A stretch of DNA of 64,000 nucleotides from Agarophyton chilense (GCA_030374765.1 JARGXX010000022.1:1054001-1118000); one strand, 5' to 3'; numbered from the stretch's first letter, positions 10,607 through 22,647 are shown. A program made the numbers and translations. Notes: generated by a model from the sequence alone, not told the origin.

Positions 10607-12433
10607 TCAAAGAGACGTGCGAGCACGCAGGTTCGCAAGAAGCTGTGCGCGATCACCCTCAACTTGGTCCACGGGAAAGCCCGCATCTAAGAGGAACTGC
10701 CTCAGCGGATCCAAGCCTGGATCTTCGACCGGCACTGCACTCGGTTGTTGGGTAAACCCATGAGAGTACTCTTGAGCAACTCCTGCCGCTGCGGATTGAT
10801 CGACGGAAGTCGCTACGCCTGCCAGCTCTGGCTCGTCCTCGTAACCGAGTTCGGCCTCAGCTCCCGGCGCTTCCTCACACGGTTCCTCTCCGTTCTCGGA
10901 TGGAGTAGCATCGTACAAGTATCCAGTAAGCTGGTTCGGTGGCATGTCACGCGGGTTCTCCCGAAGAAAGCGAGCCTGCTCGGAGGTGATCAACTGGCGC
11001 GTCCAGGGGTCGTACCAAACGAGATCTCCAGCACTTGCTGTTCGTCCAGGAGAATGGTCGTGGTGTCTTGCACGGGTTCCGCGAGCGGATTAATCAGCTG
11101 GCACTCCAGACCAATCGACACTGTCGATCAAATCCACAAGATGGAGGAAGTCGGCATGGTTCGCACGGGATCCCAAGACAAGGGAAAGATCGAGTTCTCT
11201 TGCATACTTTCGGGCTGTAGGCGACATGTACCAAACTCTAAAGATATCATAACCATCCCACAGGAGGAAGACGGCCATCTTGGCGATAAACTCGGTATAA
11301 ACCACCGTCCAATATCTCGAGAACGGGTCGTTAACCAACGCGGACCCGATGTAGGAGAGCGCCTGTGGGAGCTCCACAGGGCAACCACGGGGACTTTCGA
11401 TCGCCGCCAAATGCTCCGTATTACCGATGTAGCGCCCGAAGCGCGCGTTCCGCCGGACGCGGTCAATCTCGATCATTTGATACGGCACCAAATAGCCCAA
11501 ACGTGATCGAGTACGACGTTCCCAACGGAGATAATCCCAATAGGGAATTTCACGCTTTCGGAGGAAGCGAAACTCCGCACGGAGAAGAGGTTGCTGAAAG
11601 CAAAGAGCTGCATCACGCACACCGCGCACACCGCGCCAACCGCTAACATCGACTTCAACGAGAGTCTCGATATACGAGTAAACTTCACCGTCTGTACGGG
11701 CTTTCCAGGTATCTAGTTCCCAGTCCTGCGGGAGGAGAACCGTACTGATGAATCGAAGAAGACGCTTGTAAATCAGCTTGGTGAACCGCGTACGGGCTTC
11801 GGAAAAGGTTTCCGTTGAATATTCTGCAATCGCGTTGTCTGGCAAAGCCATATGGCTCGCCCAGTCGTCGCTATAAATCGCGTGTTCCGGAATACCGTCA
11901 GAGAAGTACCCACCGTGTACATACTGTTGTATCAACGCTTCATCGTGGATAGCAACTGGATCAAACCAGGGCGCTTGCGCGAAAAGTTCAACGTTGTCGA
12001 GAGGATCTCGTCAATAGCAATCCGCAGGGTTCGAGTAGCTCCGCTGAGCACGACAAGAAGGAGCTCGAATCACACCCGCAGAGGCGACGTAAGCCGCGTT
12101 CGGCATCGGAGCCACGGTTGGCTGAGGTAACGGTACCGACCGGAATCCGGTGTACGGGGTAGGGAACGAACGGTATGGACCGAGTTGAGCAGTAGGATGC
12201 GACGCAAAACCAGAAGTGTTTGACGGAGCCCCAGAAGGCACATCCCCAGAGGAGGGCTGAAACGGGTTGGACCCGGCGTTCGGATCCATCGCTAGAGATC
12301 GAGCTAAAGAGCGGTGAGGAAGAGAATGCTGTTGGGAACTGTAAGAGTTGGTAGTGGGGCGAGGAATTCGTGATGACGATGAGTACCCGGAACACCGATC
12401 CGACTGCGTATAAACGCTTCTTGCGTCCCCCAT
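10607..12433 (-). pseudogene. Element A antisense gene (unknown protein), two stops
   Basis: Three minus-strand blocks lie in the same frame: 12433-12011, 11935-11090 and 10993-10607. They form one ~609-codon gene broken by an in-frame stop at the end of the first block and another at the end of the second. The ATG at 12431-12433 is 25 bp from the 3' LTR. The protein matches the antisense protein of element B: APWFDPVAIHDEALI, LRAEFRFLRKRE, SRLGYLVPYQMIEIDR, FLLWDGYDIFRVWYM, DPWTRQLITSEQA and LRQFLLDAGF, each at the equivalent position. I know no family with these motifs. No membrane anchor typical of an envelope protein is evident. Confidence 0.75.
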
Positions 12434-12447
12434 GGTTCGAGCTTAAC

Positions 12448-12457
12448 GAGGGGGGTA
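12448..12457 (+). promoter_or_regulatory. Element A polypurine tract
   Basis: GAGGGGGGTA immediately before the 3' LTR: a purine run that primes plus-strand DNA in LTR elements. Confidence 0.7.
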
Positions 12458-13114
12458 TGTAGTATTCTACTATGTCGGGGAATCCGATAGGATGATTTTT
12501 CGCGAAGTGGCGGTTGGAACTCATAAGTGAGTGATGTCATCAAACTTGTGATATGAAACGGCACACGACGTAGGATGCCAGGAGGCAGGGTACATTAGTG
12601 GAACACGTGGTATCACGAGTGGACTGGCTTGCAACGGCGCATGTAGTGGCGATCCACGTGGCTGGTTTTACTACCCTTTGTAGCTAGACGTCTATTAGGG
12701 ACCATACCCATACAGTGGTTTGGCTAATTGGCTGACTACTGGGTATTATTTATATATTTATTTGGGCACTCACCCTGGAACACAGTATACAGTGTACCAG
12801 AGGTGAACGCCGACTCCAAGTAAAGGAGACAACATGGGCATCATGACTATTCTGTTCCTCGCTTAGGATTCCTTAACCGGAGATCCGGACGAGCTATAAT
12901 AGATAGTCAGCCCCCAACCACTTCACGAGCCGTCTCGTACGTACGTCCTATCAACGTTTTACAGTTGCACTGTTCACCCTCGCTGGCGAGTAGTGGCCTT
13001 ACACCCCAGTTCCAGCTCGCTGGTGTTGTAGCTCTACCACACCTTTTCCTTCGCCGCAAGCGACCCATCGGCAGTCCGAACGCTGCCGCAGGTGTCTTCT
13101 CTCTCCGTTAGAGC
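12458..13114 (+). repeat. Element A 3' LTR, last ~10 bp missing
   Basis: 657 bp aligned without gaps to 2392-3048. The terminal AAATACTACA is missing and the sequence switches abruptly to the integrase tail of element E (GGATAAAAAAGACTCC). This marks a deletion junction after both elements were in place. Confidence 0.9.
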
Positions 13115-14562
13115 GGATAAAAAAGACTCCTTACTGCAAAGCGTGGAAAAATTGGCTCACGAAGCTCGTTCCCGCCGCACGGCGTTCAATGGGCCGAGCC
13201 CAGGCCGCTGACAAGCGTGACTTTGATATCAAAGCCTCTCGCTCGCCGCCACGTCTCGCCCCTGACGGTTATGTATTCATCCGAAAGGAGTATTGGAACC
13301 CAGAGAAGGAGAAACGCCACAAGCTGTCACCCGTTGCCGACGGCCCCTTTCGGGTTATTTCGGTTTCTTCCGACACTGTCGTTGTTGACCTCGCTGATAA
13401 TCACGAAAGCATCTGCCGCGATCGCGTGGTATCGGCTTCTCCGCCGTTAGCATCCCAACCTACTGGTGTGACTGCTCCCGTTGAAACGGATTCCTCGACC
13501 CCTTTACCCCAGGTCCACCCGCGTCCCTACGCGTTACCACACCCATCTCGGGGTTTGTCTGACCTTCCGCTACCCGTGGCGCCCAACCCGCAAGGAATCG
13601 TGTCGCGCATTCGTCGCTCCTTTTCAGTCCACCCCACGGACACCAACTCCGGTGCATCGTCTAAGGAGGGGGAGGCGCCTGACAGCCGTCGTAATCCGGT
13701 CGATACCGTCGCTGGAAACGCCGCACCGTCGCGTGTAATTCTTCGCCCATCAGAGGTGCCTGATACCGACGTCCGGCAAGACTCCACGCAGTCGCTATCC
13801 AAGCCTCAGAACGTAGCTGCGGATAACGCCACCAACACTCGACGAGGTGTCACCACACGTGCAACACGGAATGCAAATGCGCTCGACGCACCGCAGCCTG
13901 ATACAGTACGAGTGGAAGACGCACCGCCAAGTACCCCGCACAGGGAGGCGGATACATCCATGGCGCCGACGCCGGACAGCCAGCCATTGAAACCCTCACG
14001 TGACTACAGGGAACCTCGCCGTAGGACAGAGATGTGCGACAATGCGCCACCGCCCCAGCGAATCTCACCGCCGAAGCGAGCTTCACCACGCCGAATAGCG
14101 GAACGACCACCCGGGTTACCCGCCGGTGTGGGCCCTCCAACATGACTGGGAAACGCCGAAGCAAACCAGGCACTTGAGGAAGATGAACCGCCGAAGTCGG
14201 GTCGACATTCTACTCAGCCGAGGACTTCCTTGCGGGCTACAAGGTCCGACCGGAGCGAAGCCGCCCAACGCGTGATCACTTCGGTACCCCCTGGCTCAGG
14301 ATGGGTACCACCCGGAAATTGCGACACCGTCATACGGGATGGCCGGGAGGTGTAACGACAAGAGTTCGTGGTCGGGCGCATTTTGGAGCACTCCTACCAC
14401 CCAAAGGTGTATATCCAATACTTGTTCCGTTGGTACGGGTACGGCCCCGAATGGGATTCAGACGAACCGATAGAGCACCTACCCCGGTCGAAGGTGGTAC
14501 AGTATCATCGTCGTACTGTCACGGCTATGCCGGCTACCATAAACGGAGCCCAAGTGGGATAA
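13115..14562 (+). pseudogene. Element E pol 3' fragment: integrase C-terminal domain, tail and chromodomain
   Basis: The fragment begins inside pol at the junction with element A. It reads the GPF-type integrase module (LSPVADGPFRVISVSSDTVV), then a long Pro/Thr/Ser-rich tail. In-frame stops at 14143 and about 14353 follow. The chromodomain (VGRILEHSYHPKVYIQYL, then RWYGYGPEWDSDEPIEHLP) ends at 14562. The sequence is closely related to element B and to the reversed copy F. The 5' half of E (LTR, gag, RT) is gone. Confidence 0.85.
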
Positions 14563-14774
14563 GAAGACATCCGATGGGGATAAAGGAAAAAAAGATCTAG
14601 ATAAGGACCCTTGGAAGAAGGAGAAGATACACAGAAGGTCTGGAGTAGGACACTCAGAAGAAGTGGAAGAGAAGAAAGAAAATAAATACGTCATAGACGG
14701 AAGAAGTTTACTATTTTCGAAGTTGCTGCACTCACTACCGCACAGCGGGATATACTAACTAAGATCACAAGGGA
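14563..14774. other. Gap between converging pol and antisense genes of element E
   Basis: Purine-rich sequence (GGAAGAAGGAGAAG). No frame is supported here. It corresponds to the GA-rich repeat in A and to 33564-33741 in B. Confidence 0.5.
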
Positions 14775-16688
14775 TTAGTTGGAAGAACCCGGATTACCGT
14801 GCGCGCCAGCCGAATCGCTAGCGGAGTTACTCCCGCCGGCCAGGCGTGCCACGAGGGCGTCTCTCATCGTACCGATGTCGCCGCTCGCCGCTTGCGCGTT
14901 CAGTCCGGCATTCTGAAGGAACTGGGAGATCACGGCCGCCTCTGGACGTATGGGAACCTCGATAACTTCCGGTTCGTCCGGCAACGCCGCCGCCACTGGA
15001 TCGACGACCGCACCTGCGTGAGTCGCTCCCTGCGCCGGCTGCGCCGTGGTATCGGCACCATCGGGGTCTCTCACGTCTTCCATGATCTCGTCGCCACGGT
15101 ATTCGCCCCCCTTCTCCGTTAGATCATCACCGCCATAGGCGTAGTAGAAGTCATCCGAGTTGACAAACCCCACGGGGTGCCCGTATGGTATGCCTCGCGG
15201 AGCCATCCGGAGTGCCGACGCCTCCGCCTCGGAGATCTTTTGCTGCTCCCATGGGTTAAAGAAGATGAAATCTCCCGCCAACGGCGTGCGACGCCTCGGA
15301 GACCGATCAGCCCCACAGGCTTCTTGACCACGGCCGCTCTACCGGACAGGCACGAAAGCCCAGTCGACACGCTCAATGATGTCGATGAGCTCCTGAGCTT
15401 CATCAGCGTTATTGACACCTCCAAGAGGGAGTTAAAGGTCCAGCTGCCTGATGTAACCACGCAAGCGCGGAGGAAGATACCACAGTCGATACTGGTCGTA
15501 GCCTTCCCACAAGATGTACGCCGCAGCGCGGACTGCCCATTCGGTTAAAACCACAGACCATAAGCCGGAGTGCGGATCCTCGATGAGGTACGAGCCCAAA
15601 TAGGAGACGACTGGAGGCAACTCCACGTAAGATCCCCGGCACACCTTGACAGAGGCCCACCACCCAGGCAGGGGAACGTATCGCCCGAACTGATAGAAGG
15701 GACTAACCCGGTTTGTCTCCGTGTTCTGATAAGGGACAAGGAACCCAAGGCGAGATCTGCCCCGACGCTCCTCGCGGATGAAGTTCGGTAACCACCGATA
15801 TCGGGACTCACGACGAAGATGACGGAACTCGGCGCGAATGATCGGACGGACCCAGCAGATCGCTTCTTGACGCGATCGCGGTTGACCGCGCCATGCGTAA
15901 GTTTCGAACGCCGCAAGGCGGTCACAATAGCCGATCTCACCCTGCGTCCGGTACATCCGTAGGTCGAAGCCGAACTCATCGGGGATGGGGTATTGAAAGT
16001 TTGCCCGGTTGATCCGTGAGTAGCCGATGCAGACGAAGGTACTATGTGCCTCTTCCGCCGACTCGCGCCTTCGCCGCAGAATCGCGTGATTGGGAACCGC
16101 CACACGGCGTCGCCAATCCCACGAAGTGGTGATCAAAGCCGGCAACTCGCCCGGGAGACGCGCATTGCCATCAGCATACGACGCCACGAGTTCTTCGTCG
16201 AAGACCGCTGCCGGATGGAACCACGGAGCTCTCCGGAGAATCGCCGCATGTTGACGCGGGTTTAAACCGACGAGATCGTCGTAACTGGGCCAGGTGTCCT
16301 CCGCAGGAGTGATGTGGCTTGAAGCTTCAACGGGACCCCGGAATCGGCTCGGCGCGGTTGACGAAGCACTCCCCCATGGAAGGGGAGCCGAATGGAAACC
16401 GGAGAAGTAACCCCGGCGGGGATTGTTACCACTGTTCATCAATAATACTGGTCGCCGAGGTATCCAAATGTGGTCGCTGGAAGTTGGTGCACGATGCAGA
16501 GGAACGCTCGAAGTTCGAGGAGTTGTTACCGCGTTGGTGCGTTTGTCATTGGGTTGTGCAGCTCTGCCTTCGACAGTCGAGTGGTCGCTGGACGCGTTAC
16601 GCGGCTCGCTTTTATGCCGCTTGGACCATTGCCTTCCCGCAATGTCGGTGGCGTGTTCGTCACCTAAGGAGGGGGATATCAAGTGCAA
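14775..16688 (-). pseudogene. Element E antisense gene (unknown protein), two stops
   Basis: One frame from 16688 down to 14775, broken by two stops: TAA at 15432-15434 and TAG about 90 bp further on. In sister copy F both are CAA/CAG codons, so they are C-to-T changes. The likely ATG of F (61847) is ATT here, so the start is also lost; upstream the frame runs through the polypurine tract into the LTR. The protein is nearly identical to F and clearly homologous to B: YRTQGEIGYCDRLA, RPIIRAEFR, GFLVPYQNTETNR, LPPVVSYLGSYLIEDP, WAVRAAAYILWEGYDQY, GDFIFFNPWEQQ, and the C-terminal AVISQFLQNAGLNAQAASGD. The function is unknown. Confidence 0.8.
16666..16678 (+). promoter_or_regulatory. Element E polypurine tract
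   Basis: AAGGAGGGGGATA directly before the LTR. The same tract occurs in B and F. Confidence 0.7.
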
Positions 16689-16879
16689 TGCCCTTCAAGG
16701 GGGTTTCTTCCCATGACTTAGAGATTTCGCTCGCTTGAGGACTATCTTGGTCTATGACAAGCTATAACGCTATTGCATGCCGACGGCCGGTTAGGACCGG
16801 AGGTGCAAACTGGTGGAACACGTGGACTGCACGGATGCCGACGCTCGAGTGCGAGGCGTGCCACACGTGGCCCGGATTC

Positions 16880-17795
16880 TGTAGAGCAACGCCCAGTTAG
16901 GGGATACTTGAAGATGCAACTCATAGAATGAGGGTTGAACCCTCCGAGGGTTATGACTATGATCCCCTCTAAGGTGTGCTGAGGTGGCACTGTTTTCTGG
17001 TTAGAGTTCGCCTATGACGTGAAGATTCGGATGGCCCATGGTTGGATTGGCCCCGTGATACACGTGGCTTGATTTTGGCACCGATTTTTCGGATATTTGT
17101 TAGAACGTTGGATTTTTGGGCCCTGACACTGGGATCTCTACGTGTATGGCCCTGAGCAGGTGTGCACTACTGTAGAGTTTAGTTAGTGGGCCCTACTTAG
17201 GGAGACGAGATCTGACAGTCCGAGCTCAAAGTAAATGGTAACCAAGGTTGGTCTTCGATACCTTTAGAGGTTCTTCGTCGCCATCGTTTCGGCCTTACAA
17301 CCCGGAACAGGCTCTGGTTAGCAACGCCTGCGTAGGGACACGACTCCACTTGGAGGGTGCCCACGTTTGGGTTCCGTGCAACCACCCCCTTGGGACCGCT
17401 CAGACGACCTGCGTGCACGATACCCCGTGGGGGTTCTGCTTACTTGTTGCGTGCTTTTTGTGTCTCCTTTCGAGGACAGGTTTTCGCCCCTGTATTGGGT
17501 TTCTTTTGTTGTTTCGCCCCTTTTCTGGTTCTCGGGTCCGGTGCCTGTTAGAGCCCGACCCTCGCCCCGTTCTTCCTCTTCGCCGGATTTTCCCCCATTC
17601 TTTGGGATACCCATACTCATTCCCGACCCAACGGTTTCTACCCCTCACCTCCGTCGGTACTGCCGGAATCTCCCCTGGGAGTTACACCCCACACTACGGG
17701 TGGAACGGAGGGCTCTGTCTCTGAGTCTGCCTCCCCCAGGGAGCAAGGCTTCGAACACCTTGAGAGCACTTCCCGTCGCCGGGTTTTGCTCCACA
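16880..17795 (+). mobile_element. Solo LTR of family G inside the LTR of E
   Basis: 916 bp with inverted ends TGTAGAGCAA...TTGCTCCACA, flanked by a perfect GATTC duplication (16875-16879 and 17796-17800). Element F shows the uninterrupted sequence at this point. There is no internal region, so this is an LTR left by recombination. It contains TCGCCCCTGTATTGGGTTT at 17484-17502. No full element of this family is in the window. Confidence 0.88.
17484..17502 (+). promoter_or_regulatory. Shared LTR motif TCGCCCCWGTATWGGGTTT
   Basis: A 19-bp motif found in LTR G here, in LTR E at 18122-18140, in LTR B at 26224-26242 (and its 3' LTR), and in LTR F at 61272-61290 on the minus strand. It always lies about 280-350 bp before the LTR 3' end. 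It is likely a core transcription or RNA-processing element; the role is inferred. Confidence 0.5.
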
Positions 17796-18488
17796 GATTC
17801 TACCTAATGGTTAGTATAATTTTGTATTTTTTAGTATTTATTTAGCTACGCTATCGCTATTTGGTGTCTATTTTTCGGGCGCGCGCCCACTGTCAGGGGC
17901 CGGGCGCCACACCACCTAGGAGGTTGAGCACTGTTCCCCAGTAAACACCCTCTTGGGAGATCCCAAAGGAGGGAGTCCTGGCTCAGAACTTTTCGCCTTC
18001 GGCGTGTCTTCACCGCATACTGCGTGAGCGCCCGTTGCACGTTAGTTCATCCACCCCTCTGTCGACCAGAGTGCTACCACCACCGTGGGTTCATATTTAA
18101 TCGACGACACTTGTCGTAGTCTCGCCCCTGTATAGGGTTTCGCCCCCGTTTTCCTCTTGTTCTCCTTTTTGGCTGTCGTGAGTGGCTGCCTCACTCACCT
18201 CGCTCGTCCACCTCATACGAGTGTTTCCTCGCTCCTTTTCCGACAATCGCCGTGGTACCACTCCGCCTAGGATTGGTCACACCCCGGACTGTGCCGTGCT
18301 CACCTAAAAACTGTAGGTATATCCCGCCGGAGTGGCCTCGGTCTTACACCCGACTTCGTCGTGCCTTTCCAGAGTGGCTCTGTTTCTGTTCTCCGCTGGG
18401 ACGCGTCTGTTCCGCCTGAGGCGTGTCTCTCAAGAGAGGAAGATCCCGAACATCTTCGTGGTGTCTCCGCTCCAAGTGTTGTCCTACA

Positions 18489-19145
18489 TGTTTGTTTGAA
18501 ATATCACAGCTCGCCCAGGTGACAGAAGAGATGTTCGAGAAGGAGAGAGAGAAGTATATCAAACAACTAAATCGTGCCGTTCGATATGCGAAGAGCCACC
18601 AGGTATCCCTACGATTTCCTTCATTGGACAGCAAGACGTTGAGAGTAATAGGATTTTCAGACTCTTCATTTGCGAATAACGCAGATCTATCATCGCAACT
18701 GGGACACATTGTCTTCATCGGTGATGCTTCTGGTGCGGTAATACCCATTACCTCCAAGTCTTACAAGTCTAGAAGAGTCACTCGCTCTGCAATGGCCAGA
18801 GAGGTTACAGCTTTCAGCGATCTCTTCGATCGCGCAGTAACACTCGGAAAAAAATTGGAGTTGCTTACCCAAAGAAGAGTTCCGGTGCAGTTACTTACGG
18901 ATAGCAAGTCACTCTTCGATGTCACATCGAAAGATTCTTGCACTTCTGAGAAACGAATGATGTTAGATATTGCCGCTGCACGCAAAGGATTCAAAGATAT
19001 GACGATCTCTGATATTGGTTTCGTGCGAAGCTCGAAGTAGATGGACTTACCAAGTTTATGCATCAAGCAGCGCTTTGCACGGAAATGGCGACAGGATCAC
19101 TGGAAGTCAACGTCGAGCAATGGATCATTCGAGAATGATTCTTTG
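18489..19145 (+). pseudogene. Ty1/copia RNase H and pol C terminus (fragment H)
   Basis: It starts at the edge of LTR E, so the upstream pol is missing. The frame 18489-19040 reads copia RNase H: VRYAKSHQVSLRFPSLDSK, IGFSDSSFANNADLSSQLGH, LLTDSKSLFDVTS and IGFVRSS. After a one-base shift near 19033 it ends DGLTKFMHQAALCTEMATG and WIIRE, the usual C terminus of this copia group. It belongs to the same group as the remnant at 43330-45480. Non-functional. Confidence 0.85.
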
Positions 19146-19832
19146 CAGCAGTTGCAAGTCCTGCAGTAGACGTCAAGATTGTTTGTCGAGCGTTTGTTTG
19201 GATAAAGCGTCATACTTCGTGGCGGCCATGGGATACCGAGAGCAGGAAACCAGCAACGCTGCATACAGGTGGCACGAAAGCTTCCGCATCAAGTTCCTCG
19301 AAGGCCGCACGCCGCGCGCTGTTCGCCCGAAGGTTTCGCTCACTCTATCCTTGCTGACCGCTCTATATAGATTTTGGCAGGTGCAACGCAACGTGTCCAG
19401 AATCCCTAGATCGTCGCGGGGGAGTTGCAGAGATGCTAGAGTGTAAATGGAGGGAGTGTCAATTATATGGAAACTCGGTGTCGTCGAATCGTGGGTAGCA
19501 ATTTGAAATAATTTCAAAATAGGTGCTACTGCATTAGGCAGATTTGCACTGCTTGCGCCAGCGCTGCTCGCCGGTGCGCGCGCATCTCCGCAATAAAATC
19601 CCCGCTGTGAATGCAGCCCTCTTCCATCTCGAAGAGGGCAGCACAGAAGATATTGGGTTTTGAAGCTTCTCGTAGAGAAGAGCTTCTTTGCTTGGCGAAA
19701 AGACGGCTCGCCCCCAATCCAGCTGTTTCTATCTACGTCTACAGCAAACAACTCCCCTCCTGCGCTATCCAGCTATCTTGATTGTAAAAGATATTGCGCA
19801 AAAGGTCACACAGTTGCCGTTCACACAACAAG
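19146..19832. other. No recognisable gene
   Basis: Between the copia tail and repeat R1. Short frames on both strands show no family resemblance. The sequence may be the 3' untranslated region or LTR of the copia remnant, but I cannot define ends. Confidence 0.45.
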
Positions 19833-20359
19833 ATCAAACGTTTGAGCGTAGATTGAATTAGTGGCCAAGGTGCAAACAAGTCCTCGAAGGATGCCAAAAA
19901 GAAGACCGCGTAAGAGCAAAGCCCATATACTTGTCAGAATGTACGGTTTTAGACGACAAGCCAATCATATAATAGACCGTGGTCACTGCTATGTTCTTTG
20001 TGCCGCCTTCCAACGGTGTAGCTCAAAATAGTCGAAAGGCAGGTTTTCGCAAGTTGTGCGCTTATTCATAGACTACCGAAAATTGCAACGGCATTTCATA
20101 TTTGGCAGCTGGGAGCTGAAAAAGTGAGCTCCAGCTTTAGATGGGATTTACAGAAGGAGTTTTTGGGGAAAAAATGGTTATATGGTTGTTGGCCGAAAAA
20201 TCCATATCGGTTATTCACATGGTTTTTTGAACTGAAAAACTGTATCAAGAATTGCAGGGACAAAACTAGTTTTAATGCTATTGATCCTTCTATTGAATCA
20301 ATGCCAAGCTTTGCAACTGCTATCCAGACGAAGGGAGCGAAAGTAAACTCCTGAGTGTG
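19833..20359 (+). repeat. Repeat R1, copy 2, left part
   Basis: Continuous with 37913-38076 before element D inserted. The last five bases, GTGTG (20355-20359), are the target duplication of D. The alignment to copy 1 is close throughout. Confidence 0.88.
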
Positions 20360-21436
20360 TGTGGGCGCCATCACGGGACTGTGACGCAGGGGGCTAAAAT
20401 TAAAGCAAATAAATGAATGAAAAGTGCTTCTCGTAGACTCAAAAGCCCCAAAAGATGAAAGCGGCCAAGAAAGAACAAAGGCCAAAGCAGAAAACAGAAG
20501 AGTGTGTGGGTCAAAAGGACTCGACCCAACACTAATGAAAAATGAAAACAAAGGGAGAGCACAGGCTCAATCTCTTGTAGAACTTCGACGACTTCTTAAA
20601 ACTTCTTCAAACGACGCGCAACCCGAGACTTATGTCAAGGGCTACTAAGTGTCAGACACTCGGCTTCCGGTAAGACACTCCGAATGTGAGACAATTTCTG
20701 CAGCCTACGTACTTCTGCGCTAACCAGAAGCACGCGTATACAATCCCTACAAGACTTCCTGAGGAGAGCTAATGACAGAAAGATATGCCTTCACTCATAC
20801 AACCAAGCTGGCCTTTTGCGGGAAAGGTTACACGGCACGTCGCCTGCGGACAGAATCCCGTCCAGCACAACCGTCCGGAAACCACCAGGTCTTTCGACCG
20901 TCACTGTTATCCGAGCAAAAGCTCGAGTGGGGGCTCACAGCTGACAGAAGCGCCGTTGGTACACGCTGCCCGTCTCCCGTCCACGCCTAATGGCGCTTCA
21001 ACCGGTCTTAGAGACGGTAGTGCCCCACCCCAATACGCGCTAGCGTTGCGCGCTTTGATGATTGACTATTACGGTTGATTAGGTTGAAAGAATGATTGAA
21101 AGATGTGGGGGTGGGGGCTTGAAGTGTGTGTCGATGGCTTGAGGTGAGTCGAGACTGAAGTCGGCGACTCTGGACCTCCTTTTATAGAGTTTAGAAGCAT
21201 GCAGAACTACTCAGAAACTAATTTTCACCCTATGTGCTTTTAGGTTACTCCATTGGCTTCTAGAAGCCGTTGGAGCAGCACACTAACCAATCACGCTGCG
21301 CCAAATATGCACAGCGTGGCGAAAATGAGACCGTGACGTCAGCTACAGTAATGACGCTGATGTTCTAGCCGCGTCTGGCACACTCTACACGTGTGTGCCA
21401 GCAGTGCAGAACTTTCTACACATTCCGCGACCCACA
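20360..21436 (-). repeat. Element D 3' LTR
   Basis: 1077 bp, the same length as the 5' LTR at 36836-37912, with scattered substitutions. On the minus strand it begins TGTGGGTCGCGG and is preceded by a weak purine tract (GAGGTTGGAGAAG). Confidence 0.9.
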
Positions 21437-21480
21437 CTTCTCCAACCTCAAAGGTTGCTACGCCGCGGCAACCTGGAAAT

Positions 21481-22647
21481 CTAAACATCCAGAGGGCGCG
21501 GAACATATTTCTTCAAACGACGAGCGTGTATCCCATTACGTGTGTACCGATTGTGTTGAGAAACCAAAGTATATCGGGGATGGTTTTCCCTGACCACCCG
21601 ACAAGGACCAAAGTATTTTGAAAAGAAAGCGGGCCACTTCACCGTATTGTTTAAAGCTTTTCCACGAGCCACAAGAACCAGATCACCAAGTTCAAACTTC
21701 GTGATAGGGACTGTATCTTGATCAATTGTATTCCTTTTTGCAGAACGTTTAGCTCTGTGATTCAATGACGCTAGTGTTTCCAAAGATCGAAACTCGCTCA
21801 AAGAGTTTCCATCCCGGGCCACAACACCACTTTCATCCGAAGTCATACGTGGCTTCACGCCGTAAAGTAACTCGAACGGAGAGATTCCACTAGCAAGATG
21901 TCTTGGTAGGTACCCGCAAAGAACTGAAGGCAACTGCTCGTCCCAATTCGAACGATTCTCCAATACTTTCGTTCCTAATGCTCTTTTGAGAGTACCAATC
22001 ATTCTTTCTGCCCTTCCATTGGACATGGGTGCGTATGCCAAGACTGTCTTCCACTTGATGCCGTGATCATCCATGAACGCGACGAGAGACTTTGATGTAA
22101 AGCAAGTGGCATTGTCCGATACAATGACTCGAGGAAGGCCAAAAGGAGAGATGATCTCTTTTCTAACGAATTGTATAACTTCCTGTGATGTGGATCCTTT
22201 TGTCGCCATAGCTAGGGGCCATCCGGTCAAGTGCTCGACGCAAATCAAAAGAAAACGGTTTCCGAACTTGGTGGTAGGAAGAGGACCAGCAAAGTCGATT
22301 GAAAAGACCTCAAAGAGAGAAGACATGGGAGTGTGAAGGTTACTATAGTAACAAGGAAGCGGGGCTAACCTCTGGCACTGGTCACAACTCTTGACATACT
22401 TGCTTATCCCTTCATACATGGAAGGCCACCAGTATCTCTCGGTGATGAACTTTCTCGTCGCCTTCAAGTCCCAATGTCCTATGTCGTCGTGAAAAGACTT
22501 CATGATGGTACGTCGCATATTGACTTTAGGGACAACTCGTAACCCATTTGAAATCCTTCTGAATAACTCGCCTTCCCACACCAGGAACATCTTCGCATTT
22601 CGTCTAATGGACCGGAGGGTAGATGCATCACTTTCATCTATGGGCAA
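21481..22647 (-). pseudogene. Element D pol: integrase
   Basis: Zinc domain (SFHDDIGHWDLKATRKFI, then CDQCQ), catalytic core with SIDFAGPL, VSDNATCFTSK and NGRAERMIGTLKRAL supplying the D, D and E residues, and a C-terminal SH3-like region (LGDLVLVARGKAL, then GPCRVVRENHPRYTL). It ends at 21481 next to the LTR, with no chromodomain. A UAG/UAA class stop just upstream (22750) separates it from RNase H in the same region. The domain itself is intact over 388 codons. Confidence 0.9.

Larger units (their letters stand above)
2392..13114 (+). mobile_element. Element A: chromodomain Ty3/gypsy LTR retrotransposon, decayed
   Basis: LTR, PBS, gag, protease, RT, RNase H, integrase and chromodomain, then an antisense gene, a polypurine tract and an LTR, all in the canonical Ty3 order. 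The two LTRs differ at about 21 of 657 compared positions by my count, a moderate age. Gag-pol carries several in-frame stops and at least two frameshifts, so the copy is dead. It landed in the H3-tail gene; the five bases before it are TTGGG. The right-hand target duplication cannot be checked, because the last ~10 bp of the 3' LTR and the flank were deleted and joined to element E. Confidence 0.92.
16679..18488 (+). repeat. Element E 3' LTR, split by solo LTR G
   Basis: It starts TCAAGTGCAATG (the terminal TG mutated to TC; F has TGAAGAACAATG) and ends GTGTTGTCCTACA. Without the 916-bp G insertion and its 5-bp duplication it is about 889 bp, matching the 888-bp LTR of F. It contains TCGCCCCTGTATAGGGTTT at 18122-18140, a motif shared with LTRs B, F and G. 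Confidence 0.85.

Noticed and set aside
10745..11506. 253-codon plus-strand frame in element A
   Set aside because: Shadow of the antisense gene; the minus-strand protein matches homologues in B, E and F.
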